From positions 1 to 64,000 of the forward strand of contig JBLHLT010000006.1 in NCBI GenBank assembly GCA_047621325.1: a stretch of DNA of 64,000 nt, written 5' to 3'. This document shows positions 26,651-35,188 of this stretch, piece by piece. Origin of the DNA: Bermanella sp047621325 (GTDB taxonomy: Bacteria > Pseudomonadota > Gammaproteobacteria > Pseudomonadales > Oceanobacteraceae). The number at the start of each line of letters is the position of its first letter. Positions within the stretch are counted from its first letter, which is position 1. Below the pieces are notes generated by a model. It was not told the DNA's origin and made no database searches. It worked only from the letters and a program-made list of their open reading frames with translations. The position numbers and the translations under genes are program-made.

Positions 26651-26796
26651 ATTTAAGGTAATCTCTACTTTAAACCTTGAAACTCAACCTACCCGCGCTT
26701 CTTAATCATTCTAACTTACGTAAAACAAAAATTTAGACTTTACAACAACCCACTATTTTTTAGTGTTTTTACTTTGGGTGTTGGGTGTCTGAATAA

Positions 26797-27579
26797 ATAA
26801 TTATTGATGCTCAAGCCTTTGGAGAAGGCCAAGAACACCATACGTTAAGGCCAATTCTTGAAAAAGTGCAGGATAGGTGTAAGCGAATAGGCATCTGTGA
26901 AGGCATTTCCAAAAAGAAAACCATTGTCACCGCTGATACAGGGTTTGCTAATGAAGCGAATATGAAATATCTACATGAATCTGGCATTAATGCATACATA
27001 CCTGATAATCAATTTAGAAGCCGTGATCCAAAATTCGCTGAACAAAAAAAGAAATACGGCAAGCGCCATCAAAATGAAAAGAAGGCGGGCGGTATTCGTA
27101 ATGTGATTCCGCCCAGTGAGTTTAAGTTTGACCCAATAAACCTTATTTGTGTTTGCCCCGCGGGTGAAACCTTGAGTTATCAAGGCACAAGAACATCAGA
27201 ATCTGGAGCACCTAAAGCCTTTTTTAATGGCCGCATTATGCAGTGTCGAAACTGCGAATTAAAAACAAAATGTATGCAGAACCCAGCATCGGCAGATCAT
27301 CGAAAAGGAAGCGGGCGACAAGTATCATTTACTTTATCGCATAAGCGAAAACCCACTCATACAGATTGGATGAAACATCGCGTAGACAGTAAAGAGGGCA
27401 AACAAATATACAGCCATAGAATGTCAGTAGTGGAACCCGTCTTTGCAAACATAGGCACGAATAAAAAATTAAATCGCTTTAGCTTACGTGGAAAAGATAA
27501 AGTTGAGTCGCAATGGCAGCTGTATTGTATGGTTCATAATATAGAGAAAATCGCCAACTATGGGCAATTAAGTCATTAA
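26797..27579 (+). pseudogene. 5'-truncated IS1182-type transposase
   Basis: The frame can be read from about 26797 (IIIDAQAFGEGQEHHTLRP) to 27579 with no start codon at its beginning, so the N-terminal half of the protein is missing. The remaining part is the DDE transposase C-terminal half: TADTGFANEANMKYLHESGI, AYIPDNQFRSRDPKF, a Cys-rich insert (CVCPAGE, CRNCELKTKCMQ) and the final SVVEPVFANIGTNKKLNRF...SQWQLYCMVHNIEKIA. These match IS1182-family transposases. The break lies next to the right side of the RAYT unit. It cannot transpose by itself. Confidence 0.85.
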
Positions 27580-27724
27580 TTGAGCTCTATAGTACGCTCA
27601 AATTGAATATCTGACCCATTTTTGAGTTTTAGGTTGATAAATAAAATTGATGTGGCAAATTAGCGGTTAAATTAATTTTAAAATATAGGCGTATGGAAAG
27701 CTTGGTTTTGTCGGTTTTTCTACA

Positions 27725-27737
27725 GCCTCGTTACGCA
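27725..27737. repeat. left attC-like half-site, GCCTCGTTACGCA
   Basis: This 13-mer is an inverted copy (12/13) of the 13-mer at 28990-29002, with the solitary PD-(D/E)XK-like gene exactly between them. The order resembles the R'/R'' ends that bracket integron cassettes. Confidence 0.4.
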
Positions 27738-27754
27738 CTCAATTGAGAAGTCTC

Positions 27755-28996
27755 ATGGGAAGAGTTGGAAGAAAAAAGAAAACGAAAGCACTAAGAAAGG
27801 CTTTGGGGGTAGGTTCAAAGAAACCTGATCGTAAAGTATTTGATCAAATTCAGCGCACAGATCACTCCCCCATTCGAAATGTTGAAGCAGATTTTGATTT
27901 TTATAATCGTTCCGCGCGACCCGCTATGGATCTAGTTAGAAATGCTATAGAAAAAGCTGTTCAGAACTACCCTGAAACAGAAGTTGATGAGCTAATTTCT
28001 CGTTTAAAGTCCCGAGATGACGTTCATTTTAAATCAGCTTCTTTTGAGTTATTTCTACATGAAGCTTTAAAAAAACAGGGGTTTGTACTTACTCCCCATC
28101 CAGAATTACCAAATGGGAGCACTTATAAACCTGATTTTCTAGTAAAAGATGTAGATGGAAATCAATTTTATCTTGAAGCAGTTTTAGCTACCGAAAAAAA
28201 TGAACTAGATAAAGGCGGTGAAGCCAGAAAAGGGGCAGTATTTGATACCTTATCAAAGGCTCCACATAAAAACTTTTTTATTGCAATTCATGATAATGGA
28301 AGCCCTAAGAGTCCTCCGAGCGGGAAGAAATTAAAGGCTAAAACCCATATATGGCTAGACTCTCTTGATCCTGATGAAGTATCTCAACAAATAGAGGAAT
28401 CAGGACTAGATTCAATAACACCAATGGTATGGGATCATGACGGATGGAATCTACAAATCCGCCCTATGCCTATTAATCCGGAACGCAGAGGAAAAAGCAC
28501 TAATCTAATAGGTATTGGTGGTATAGGCGGAGGCTGGATGGATGCTTGGAGCCCTATACGTGATGCGGTAAAGTTTAAGGGTGGTAAATACGGTGTCCTT
28601 GATCTTCCTTTGATAGTAGCAGTAAACCTAGGCAGTTTTCACCTCGATCGAATTGATGAAATGCAGGCCCTATTTGGTGAGGAACAGTATGTGTTCACTC
28701 CCGGTGATGAGGCCGATCCTAAAATGCAAAGAGCGCCAAATGGTGCGTGGTATGGTAAGAAAGGACCTCAGTATACACGCGTCAGTGCCGCATGGATTTT
28801 TAATGATCTCCATCCTTCGTCGTTAGCTGTTAGGAAAAGTACAATTTATTTTAACCCATGGGCGGCTTTAGAAGCTCCAGATTCTTTGAAGTGCTTTCCA
28901 TTTGCTTTTCCAGATAAAGGCCAAATGCAGTGGAATGAAGGTCTATCTTTCCGAGAGATTTTTGAGCTGCATGAAGAATGGCCAGAAAATGCGTAA
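27755..28996 (+). CDS. solitary protein with a PD-(D/E)XK-like nuclease core
   Basis: A 413-residue soluble protein. The Lys/Arg-rich N-terminus (GRVGRKKKTKALRKALGVG) could bind nucleic acid. Residues 90-145 show a restriction-endonuclease-like pattern: Glu98 in SFELFLHEALKKQGF, Asp127 in YKPDFLV, and Glu141 in FYLEAVLA, a PD-x13-ExV version of the core in which the usual Lys is replaced. The C-terminal part (about 240-390) has a GIGGIGGGW loop and KYGVLDLPLIVAVN, which recalls uncharacterised proteins seen with mobile DNA. ATG 27755 is preferred over TTG 27743. The gene lies in an island between a truncated transposase and REP hairpins, bounded by attC-like 13-mers. A defence role is inference only. 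Confidence 0.6.
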   Translation: MGRVGRKKKTKALRKALGVGSKKPDRKVFDQIQRTDHSPIRNVEADFDFYNRSARPAMDLVRNAIEKAVQNYPETEVDELISRLKSRDDVHFKSASFELFLHEALKKQGFVLTPHPELPNGSTYKPDFLVKDVDGNQFYLEAVLATEKNELDKGGEARKGAVFDTLSKAPHKNFFIAIHDNGSPKSPPSGKKLKAKTHIWLDSLDPDEVSQQIEESGLDSITPMVWDHDGWNLQIRPMPINPERRGKSTNLIGIGGIGGGWMDAWSPIRDAVKFKGGKYGVLDLPLIVAVNLGSFHLDRIDEMQALFGEEQYVFTPGDEADPKMQRAPNGAWYGKKGPQYTRVSAAWIFNDLHPSSLAVRKSTIYFNPWAALEAPDSLKCFPFAFPDKGQMQWNEGLSFREIFELHEEWPENA

Positions 28997-29002
28997 CAAG
29001 GC
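28990..29002. repeat. right attC-like half-site, TGCGTAACAAGGC
   Basis: It overlaps the stop codon of the preceding gene (TAA inside GCGTAACAAGGCGC), as is usual where cassette genes run into an attC site. It is inverted relative to the 13-mer at 27725-27737. Confidence 0.4.
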
Positions 29003-29090
29003 GCTGCTGTCGAAAAATTTTCAAATCAAGGGGTCAGAGTACTTGAAATAGAAACAGCCACACCAGAAAAACCAAACTCATTAAAAATTT

Positions 29091-29113
29091 ATCGCGCGCA
29101 AGCGCCCTCCCAC
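29091..29113 (-). repeat. REP-like hairpin sequence
   Basis: Read on the minus strand it begins GTGGGAG and continues into a GCGC-rich palindrome around CTTG ending in GCGAT. All 23 bases are identical, in reverse, to 39596-39618. The design (GTGGGAG head plus GC palindrome) is that of Pseudomonas-type REP elements. Confidence 0.7.
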
Positions 29114-29374
29114 AAAATGACACACCAAGACTAACGCAAATAAAACCCGTCACGAAAACAAAAAGCGATTTCTGAACACCGCTACAACCAAAGCGCTTTG
29201 TTAATATATACGAGGCGAGCGGTGTAAAGCATGAGCAAAGAGGGGACTGGGGATCTCACTGCGTTCGAGTGCTACGCACATCAGAAAAGGAACCGTGCTA
29301 GCTTTGATTATCCAGAATGAGAAGATTTTGATACTTCACACAATCAAAAAAAACGCACTTACGCCTTTGATAGT

Positions 29375-29423
29375 ACCACCCTTCGACTACGTTCATTCCT
29401 CACTGCTCAGGATGAACGGTGGT
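29375..29423. repeat. inverted repeat, CCCTTCGAC...AACGG type
   Basis: ACCACC and GGTGGT bound inner arms GTTCATTCCT and AGGATGAAC. The outer CCCTTCGAC / CAGGATGAACGG text resembles a repeat common between genes of many proteobacteria (from memory). Confidence 0.5.
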
Positions 29424-29466
29424 GCTGGAGCGCACTGCGTTCGAGAGCTACGCTCCCCAGAAAAAG

Positions 29467-29496
29467 AAAACCGGCTTAATTTATTAAGCCGGTTTT
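29467..29496. terminator. bidirectional terminator after the amt operon
   Basis: AAAACCGGCTTAA pairs perfectly with TTAAGCCGGTTTT around TTTA. On the minus strand it closes amt and the small gene behind it. Confidence 0.9.
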
Positions 29497-29533
29497 ATAT
29501 TTAAAAACACTGTTTGCTATCTAAGCCATAGTG

Positions 29534-29698
29534 TTATTTGAGTTTATCAAATGCTTCGTTCTCGTGTTTGATGATACTGCCAATCAAACCAATAACGATG
29601 CCACTCACACCCAATGCAAACAGCATGAGCATGATGGGTGAATCGGCAAAGGTAAAATACGCTGTGACGTTTTCCCATGTGGTAATTGATGTGCCCAT
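29534..29698 (-). CDS. 54-residue single-span membrane protein coupled to amt
   Basis: Reading from the ATG at 29698 gives MGTSITTWENVTAYFTFADS, then a membrane helix (about 21-43, IMLMLFALGVSGIVIGLIGSI) and a charged tail KHENEAFDKLK. The start lies only two bases after the amt stop, so translation is coupled. The sequence is well formed, with Gly spaced along one helix face. I do not recognise a family. It may be an accessory subunit or regulator of the ammonium channel (inference from position). Confidence 0.7.
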   Translation of the reverse strand: MGTSITTWENVTAYFTFADSPIMLMLFALGVSGIVIGLIGSIIKHENEAFDKLK

Positions 29699-29700
29699 AA

Positions 29701-31071
29701 TTAAATCCCCTGTGGCTCAACGTTGGCTAGTTTATTTGGTACATCACTTTCGGTTACCGCTGGTGTATTTGACTCAGGGTAAGGTTTCGCCAGTAGCTCT
29801 ACTTCATCAATACCTAAGTCTTCAGCTGATTCTGGTACACGTAATGCGTTTAGCTTTTTAAGCAATAGCGATAAACCGTAACCTGGGATAAAACCTAACA
29901 ATGCCATGATCACCGCTGATAGGGTTTGACCTAAAAAGCTGATCTCTGGGTTATCGCCCATATTTGGTGTGCCACCTGCAAATACGCCCACTAAAATCAC
30001 TGCCACAAAGCCGGTGAAGCCGTGTACGGCCACTGCGCCTACTGCATCATCAATGCCGCGTTTTTCTAGGAACTTGGCAAACCAAACTGCCGCAAAGCCC
30101 ATGCAAACGGCAATGATGAAGGCCAAAGTTGGGCTGTATAAATCAAGGCCAGCGGCCACTGAGATAATACCCACTAAACCACCAGACATGGTCCAGAACG
30201 GATCACGAGTGGCAATGTAACAACCAATGATGCCGCCAGAAAAGCCCATCAAGGTATTAAACGCAAACGCCGATAAGTTTGTAGGGGTGTTGTAGATAGT
30301 CGTCCAACCGGTTTCACCACCATTAAAGATGATGCAGCCACCTAAGAAGCCAAAGAAACCGAAGATGATCATCATCAAGCCGATTAACGTCATAGGTAAG
30401 CTGTGTGGTGCAATGGTTTGTGCCACGCCGTTTATGAACTTACCTTTACGTGCGCCAAGGTTAATTAACACACCTAGCGTAAAGAAACCTGCCACTGCGT
30501 GAACCACACCCGATGCACCTACGTCGTGATAACCTAAGTCGGTTAGCAACCAACCTTCTGGGTGCCAGCCCCATGCGCCCGCTAAAATCCAAATGGCACT
30601 GCCTAAGAATACCGTTAGGATTAAAAACGCACTCACTCGAATCCGCTCGATCACCGCACCGGATAAAATAGAGCCCGTTGTGGCACCAAACAAAGCAAAC
30701 GCCGCCCAGAAAATACCGGTGCCCATGTCAGACACATCTGGCCCCATGCTGGACGACCAAGGTAATGCCGCAGATGCATCCGTTGGAATCAAACCACCTG
30801 GGAAGGCGTTGTAAATCCACCAACCAAATAAATAGAAAGTAGGAATAATCACCGCTAAGGCGAGAATATTTTTAATACCGGCGGCCAGTGCGTTTTTACT
30901 GCGCGACGCGCCCATTTCGTAGGCTAAAAAGCCTGCGTGTATCATCATCATGATGGCGGTACACCACCAGTAGAACACCTCCACATTCATGGCTTGGTGC
31001 ATGTCAAAGGTGCTTTGTTGAGCGGCAAGTTGGGCCTGCAAACTCTCAAGCGTTAGGGTTGTTTCGTCCAT
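29701..31071 (-). CDS. amt: ammonium transporter Amt
   Basis: This 456-residue protein belongs to the Amt/Rh family and conducts ammonium through the inner membrane as a trimer. About eleven helices follow a roughly 30-residue N-terminal segment. Family signatures include AFALFGATTGSILSGAVIERIR, YHDVGASGVVHAVAGFFTLG (pore His) and DDAVGAVAVHGFTGF (second pore His). The C-terminal tail (VPESAEDLGIDEVELLAKPYPE) contains the LGIDE element used in gating. GAGGAGA precedes the ATG. No glnK/glnB gene is adjacent, and no clear sigma-54 promoter was found upstream. Confidence 0.95.
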   Translation of the reverse strand: MDETTLTLESLQAQLAAQQSTFDMHQAMNVEVFYWWCTAIMMMIHAGFLAYEMGASRSKNALAAGIKNILALAVIIPTFYLFGWWIYNAFPGGLIPTDASAALPWSSSMGPDVSDMGTGIFWAAFALFGATTGSILSGAVIERIRVSAFLILTVFLGSAIWILAGAWGWHPEGWLLTDLGYHDVGASGVVHAVAGFFTLGVLINLGARKGKFINGVAQTIAPHSLPMTLIGLMMIIFGFFGFLGGCIIFNGGETGWTTIYNTPTNLSAFAFNTLMGFSGGIIGCYIATRDPFWTMSGGLVGIISVAAGLDLYSPTLAFIIAVCMGFAAVWFAKFLEKRGIDDAVGAVAVHGFTGFVAVILVGVFAGGTPNMGDNPEISFLGQTLSAVIMALLGFIPGYGLSLLLKKLNALRVPESAEDLGIDEVELLAKPYPESNTPAVTESDVPNKLANVEPQGI

Positions 31072-31194
31072 TGGACTCTCCTCGTTGTTTTAGTTTTGTC
31101 TAAATTCGCGAGGGCCGGTTTTTCATTTTTTATTATTGTTTGCACGTTATTTTTTGTTTTAGCTTTTATGTGTTTGTTTATTTAATTTTGCATT

Positions 31195-31522
31195 GGATTA
31201 GAGTTTCCTTCGGTGATCCCGCCTTCGCGGGAAAGACCTTGTGTTTATTTGTCACTCCCAGATTAATTTCTATGGATTCCCGCCTTCGCGGGAAATACGT
31301 TGTGTTTATTTGTCACCCCTAGATTAATTACCATGGCTGTCCACCTTCGCGTTCGCGCCTTCGCGGGAAAGACCTTGTGTTTATTTGTCACTCCCAGATT
31401 AATTTCTATGGTTTCCCGCCTTCGCGGGAAAGACGTTGTGTACGTTCATATTTTTATAAGAAAACAGGGTTTGAATGCTGTCTTTCCCGCGAAGGCGGGA
31501 TCACCGAAGGAAATTCTAATCC
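31195..31522. repeat. 43-bp inverted-repeat element containing 61-bp tandem repeats
   Basis: The ends 31195-31237 and 31480-31522 are inverted 43-mers differing at one base. Between them the unit TCCCGC-CTTC-GCGGGA plus a conserved TTTATTTGTCACTCCCAG segment recurs at 61-base spacing (hairpins near 31218, 31279, 31354 and 31415); the third copy is 14 bases longer. Apparent reading frames across it (FAGKTLCLFVTPRLIS repeated) are repeat translations, not genes. It resembles the GCGAAGGCGGGA intergenic repeats of many proteobacteria. It occupies the whole gap between amt and eutC. Confidence 0.85.
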
Positions 31523-31596
31523 ACGTCCTTTTTCTCGTTTAAATTAAAATCACCTACCTCTAGCCTCTTGCCATTAGCCACAGACTAAATTCATCA

Positions 31597-32439
31597 TTAT
31601 GTTGTTTGCGTCAAAAAACTTTGATGACTCGTTAACACATTACCCGCTTCTTCTGTTCGCTCTTTTAAATTCACGCCACTTATTTTTAGCCGCTGTGATT
31701 CATCAATTAAATATTTAACCTTTTTAGCGGCACTGTCGTAACGTAAACCCGCTGGGCGAATATTGGATATGCAATTTCGCTGTGCATCATTGCAACCAAC
31801 ATGTGCATCATATGTTAAGTACAAACCCATGCTGTCTGGGCTAATTAACCCAGGGCGCTCACCAATTAATACCATTACTGTTTTTGCATTAAGCAATTGC
31901 GCCACATGATCACCAATGGCAACACGGCCTTGTGTACATATGGTCAGCGGTGCAAGCTTAAGGTGACTCTCACTCATAGCTGTCAATAAATATTGTAAAA
32001 ATGGCAGGGTATTTTTTTCAATGGCCATGGATGACAAACCATCCACCACACAAATGGCAAGATCGTATTGGCCTTTTGCTTGCTCTAATAAATCGCAGCT
32101 GTGCTGACTTAAGCGGCGACCAAGGTCTGGGCGTTGTAAATAGGTGCCCCGATCATCTGCACAGCTACTCACCAACAACGGTGTATTATTGGCAAACAAA
32201 TCGAGGGCTTGGGGGCGATCGTGTAAATTATATTTAAGGTTTTTATGCAAGGCTTCGCTGTTTAAAGGCAAATGCACGGCATCGCGGGCTTGTGCATGTT
32301 CTAACTGAAATTTGAGCATTTCATTGGTAGGTATCGAGCTGCCCGCTCGCCCTAATGCAATACGCGCATCGGTAAATTCTTTCAGTTTTTGCCAAGGGTT
32401 TGTTACCACCACATTAGCTGAAGGTGCTCTCTTCTTCAT
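31597..32439 (-). CDS. eutC: ethanolamine ammonia-lyase small subunit EutC
   Basis: EutC pairs with EutB to bind adenosylcobalamin and split ethanolamine into acetaldehyde and ammonia. The 280-residue protein has the family's N-terminal TDARIALGRAGSSIPTNEMLKFQLEHAQARDAVH, the cobalamin-facing VVDGLSSMAIE, LIGERPGLISPDSMGLYLTY and the end motif ISNIRPAGLRYD. ATG 32439 follows the eutB stop by one base and has AAGGGGG upstream, so the two are coupled. The C-terminus is Ser/Thr-rich. No microcompartment shell gene is nearby. Confidence 0.94.
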   Translation of the reverse strand: MKKRAPSANVVVTNPWQKLKEFTDARIALGRAGSSIPTNEMLKFQLEHAQARDAVHLPLNSEALHKNLKYNLHDRPQALDLFANNTPLLVSSCADDRGTYLQRPDLGRRLSQHSCDLLEQAKGQYDLAICVVDGLSSMAIEKNTLPFLQYLLTAMSESHLKLAPLTICTQGRVAIGDHVAQLLNAKTVMVLIGERPGLISPDSMGLYLTYDAHVGCNDAQRNCISNIRPAGLRYDSAAKKVKYLIDESQRLKISGVNLKERTEEAGNVLTSHQSFLTQTT

Positions 32440-32440
32440 A

Positions 32441-33835
32441 TCAAACACCCCCTTTCATATCTATTAAATGTTTAGAAAATTGACTAGGAACCTGTGCATT
32501 TAATCGAAAACCACCATCCATAATTTTCATATTAGTCAGCCAGCGTTCAAATTCTGGGGCTGGGCGTAAACCTAACAATTTACGTACGTACAACGCATCA
32601 TGAAAAGATGTAGTTTGGTAATTCAACATAATGTCGTCTGAACCTGGTATACCCATAACAAACGTACAACCTGCGGTGGCCAGTAAAGTTAGCAAATTAT
32701 CCATATCGTTTTGGTCGGCTTCGGCATGATTGGTGTAACACACATCACACCCCATGGGCAGACCTAACAACTTGCCGCAGAAATGATCTTCTAACCCAGC
32801 CCGTGTAATTTGTTTGCCATCGTATAAATATTCTGGGCCAATAAACCCCACTACGGTGTTGACTAAAAACGGATCAAATTTTCGCGCCACAGCATAGGCC
32901 CGTACTTCGCAAGTTTGCTGATCTAAACCATGATGGGCATTGGCGCTTAAACTGCTGCCTTGGCCGGTTTCAAAATACATGACGTTTTGCCCAACGGTGC
33001 CACGTTTTAATTCTAGCGCCGCTTGCTGTGCTTCTTTTAACGTATTTAAATTAAAACCAAAGCTGTCGTTGGTGGCTTGCGTGCCGCCAATGCTTTGAAA
33101 TACTAAATCAACCGGTGCACCGTTTTCGATGCATTCAATGGTATTGGTGACGTGGGTTAATACGCATGATTGCGTGGGAATATCATAATGCTGAATCACG
33201 TCATCAATCATTTTTAATAACACCGTACACTGCTGCACGTTATCGGTTGCGGGATTGATTCCAATGACAGCATCGCCGTTTGCGTACAGTAAGCCGTCTA
33301 AAATACTGGCGGCGATGCCTGTCATATCATCAGTCGGGTGATTCGGTTGCAAGCGCGTTGAAAAATGCCCAGACAAACCTAATGTATTTCTAAACTGAGT
33401 AATGACTTCACACTTTTTAGCCACCAAAATTAAGTCTTGATTACGCATAATTTTGCTCACGGCAGCGGCCATTTCTGGGGTAATGCCTAACCGTAACGCT
33501 TTTAGTGTTTGTCCGTCGCATTCATCGCTCAATAAAAAGTTTCTAAAATCACCCACTGTAAAATGACTAATAATTTTAAACGCATTACCATCATGCTCAT
33601 CAATGATTAAGCGGGTAATTTCATCGTCTTCATAGGCGACAAGTGCATCATTTAAAAAAAGCTTAAGAGGTACATCAGCTAAGCACAGCTGAGCGACGGC
33701 ACGCTCTTTTTCAGTGAGTGCTGCCACACCCGCAAGTACATCACCACTTCTTAATGGTGTGGCCTTAGCCATTAATTGAGCTAGGTTTTCAAACTGAAAG
33801 GTTTCATTACCTAATACATATTTAAACTTGGACAT
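32441..33835 (-). CDS. eutB: ethanolamine ammonia-lyase large subunit EutB
   Basis: The 464-residue catalytic subunit of the B12-dependent lyase. Recognisable family segments are FSTRLQPNHPTDDMTGIAASILDG, IGINPATDNVQQC, the substrate pocket region YFETGQGSSLSANAHHGLDQQT, and FVMGIPGSDDIMLNYQTTSFHDA. It is the first gene of a two-gene operon and divergent from eutR. The upstream gap (33836-34096) must hold the regulated promoter, but I could not pick out an operator with confidence. Confidence 0.95.
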   Translation of the reverse strand: MSKFKYVLGNETFQFENLAQLMAKATPLRSGDVLAGVAALTEKERAVAQLCLADVPLKLFLNDALVAYEDDEITRLIIDEHDGNAFKIISHFTVGDFRNFLLSDECDGQTLKALRLGITPEMAAAVSKIMRNQDLILVAKKCEVITQFRNTLGLSGHFSTRLQPNHPTDDMTGIAASILDGLLYANGDAVIGINPATDNVQQCTVLLKMIDDVIQHYDIPTQSCVLTHVTNTIECIENGAPVDLVFQSIGGTQATNDSFGFNLNTLKEAQQAALELKRGTVGQNVMYFETGQGSSLSANAHHGLDQQTCEVRAYAVARKFDPFLVNTVVGFIGPEYLYDGKQITRAGLEDHFCGKLLGLPMGCDVCYTNHAEADQNDMDNLLTLLATAGCTFVMGIPGSDDIMLNYQTTSFHDALYVRKLLGLRPAPEFERWLTNMKIMDGGFRLNAQVPSQFSKHLIDMKGGV

Positions 33836-34096
33836 AATGGATGTCTTTTAAACCTTAATATTCGGCACGGTGTTTGCTGTATGAGTCAAAACCCAATGTG
33901 CAAACAACCTTGATACCAAATAACGCTTGAATGAGTCACTGTTGCTACTGAGTGAGGTTACTTTAACAAGACTAACCGAAACACATTATCAAATTATGGC
34001 AAATCTTCGACTTATTAAATCTAGCAGATGGGTTCAAAATTGGGCGTGCAGCACCATAATAAAGCAGCATTCAATCGAATTTAAGGCGTATCTCTT

Positions 34097-35059
34097 ATGA
34101 TTGATTCATCCAACCTTCACAATCAAGCGCCATTTGTTAGCACCATCAGCCGCGATGCCCACGAACATGCGCACAATTTAACAAACTGGCAACAGCACTA
34201 TGATCAAATTAGTGCAGGTGAATTTTATGGCGAGATTATCGAGCGCCCTTTTGAAGACTTACAAGTCTTTAAAGAGCATACCAGCCAAGCCTTGAGCCAA
34301 AGCTGCTTAGTGTGGCCAGAAAGTATTTGGCTTGGCATCCCACCATTAGAACAAGCCAGCGATTACCACAGTAAAATTAACGGTTTGGCCCTTAATAAAA
34401 ACGATATTATGTGTCGCCCCGGTAACATCGAATTTGAACTGACCACGCCTAATACATTTGATATTTATGGGGTGGTGATCAGCCGCGATAAACTCACGGA
34501 GCAAGCCAACAAACAGGGGGTTGCATTAAATTGGCAAGATATTTTACATAACGAACGCCTAACCATTCCTGACAATACCTTAACCGCTATTAACTTTTTA
34601 TTAGCTCGGTTATTGAATACCGACTCAACAACTCATGCGACCCCTGACCACCTTACTCAAGATTTAATTCTAATGGGCTTACTTGAAGTCTTTAGCAAAG
34701 AGTCCCCAAATCAGTCTATACAAACCAGTTATCAGCATCGTAAAACCATCGTCAACACCGCGCGGCATTTTTTAAATAACCATCATGAGCGAGCTATTAC
34801 TTTAAGTGAGTTATGCGAAGCCTGTCATACCAGCCGACGTACATTACAAAATAGTTTTGAAACGATACTTGGGTTATCGCCTATTCAGTATTTACGCTAC
34901 ACACGCTTGAATGGCGTCAGGCGCGATTTAAAACAAGCAACTGTTAGTGAGACGATAGGCGACATCGCCGCTCGCTGGGGGTTTTGGCATTTAGGGCAGT
35001 TTGCTAAAGATTACAAAGGGGTGTTCGGCGAGCTGCCCAGTGAGACACTAAAACAATAG
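34097..35059 (+). CDS. eutR: AraC-family ethanolamine regulator EutR
   Basis: A 320-residue regulator that matches EutR along its length. The sensor half has HALNLTNWQQHYD-like text (EHAHNLTNWQQHYDQISAGEF), QALSQSCLVWPESIWLGIPP and RPGNIEFELTTPN. The C-terminal AraC domain has LSELCEACHTSRRTLQNSFETILG and IAARWGFWHLGQFAKDYK. EutR activates eut genes in the presence of ethanolamine and B12. Its position divergent to eutBC supports the call. AAGG lies about eleven bases before the ATG. Confidence 0.92.
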   Translation: MIDSSNLHNQAPFVSTISRDAHEHAHNLTNWQQHYDQISAGEFYGEIIERPFEDLQVFKEHTSQALSQSCLVWPESIWLGIPPLEQASDYHSKINGLALNKNDIMCRPGNIEFELTTPNTFDIYGVVISRDKLTEQANKQGVALNWQDILHNERLTIPDNTLTAINFLLARLLNTDSTTHATPDHLTQDLILMGLLEVFSKESPNQSIQTSYQHRKTIVNTARHFLNNHHERAITLSELCEACHTSRRTLQNSFETILGLSPIQYLRYTRLNGVRRDLKQATVSETIGDIAARWGFWHLGQFAKDYKGVFGELPSETLKQ

Positions 35060-35188
35060 TCACTTCAGCTATGGGCTATTTGCAGAAGCTGGGATTATTG
35101 TGAGCTTACACTTGTTTGTTACGCCACCTATAAACCCAGCCTATTCGTCTATAATGAATAGTGCAAACAGCCCAAACACTAGGTTTTT

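Larger units (their letters stand above)
29003..29533. other. gene-free island edge with repeats
   Basis: No gene was seen. The stretch holds one REP-like hairpin, an inverted repeat with ACCACC/GGTGGT ends, two copies of CACTGCGTTCGAG (about 29258 and 29439), and a bidirectional terminator. It looks like a repeat-rich boundary of the accessory region. Confidence 0.5.

Noticed and set aside
31072..31194. Sigma-54 promoter upstream of amt
   Set aside because: No TGGCAC-N5-TTGC-like element was found in the proper strand.
31140..31542. Open frames with repeated FAGKTLCLFVTPRLIS text
   Set aside because: They translate the 61-bp hairpin repeat; such text is a well-known false gene product of intergenic repeats.
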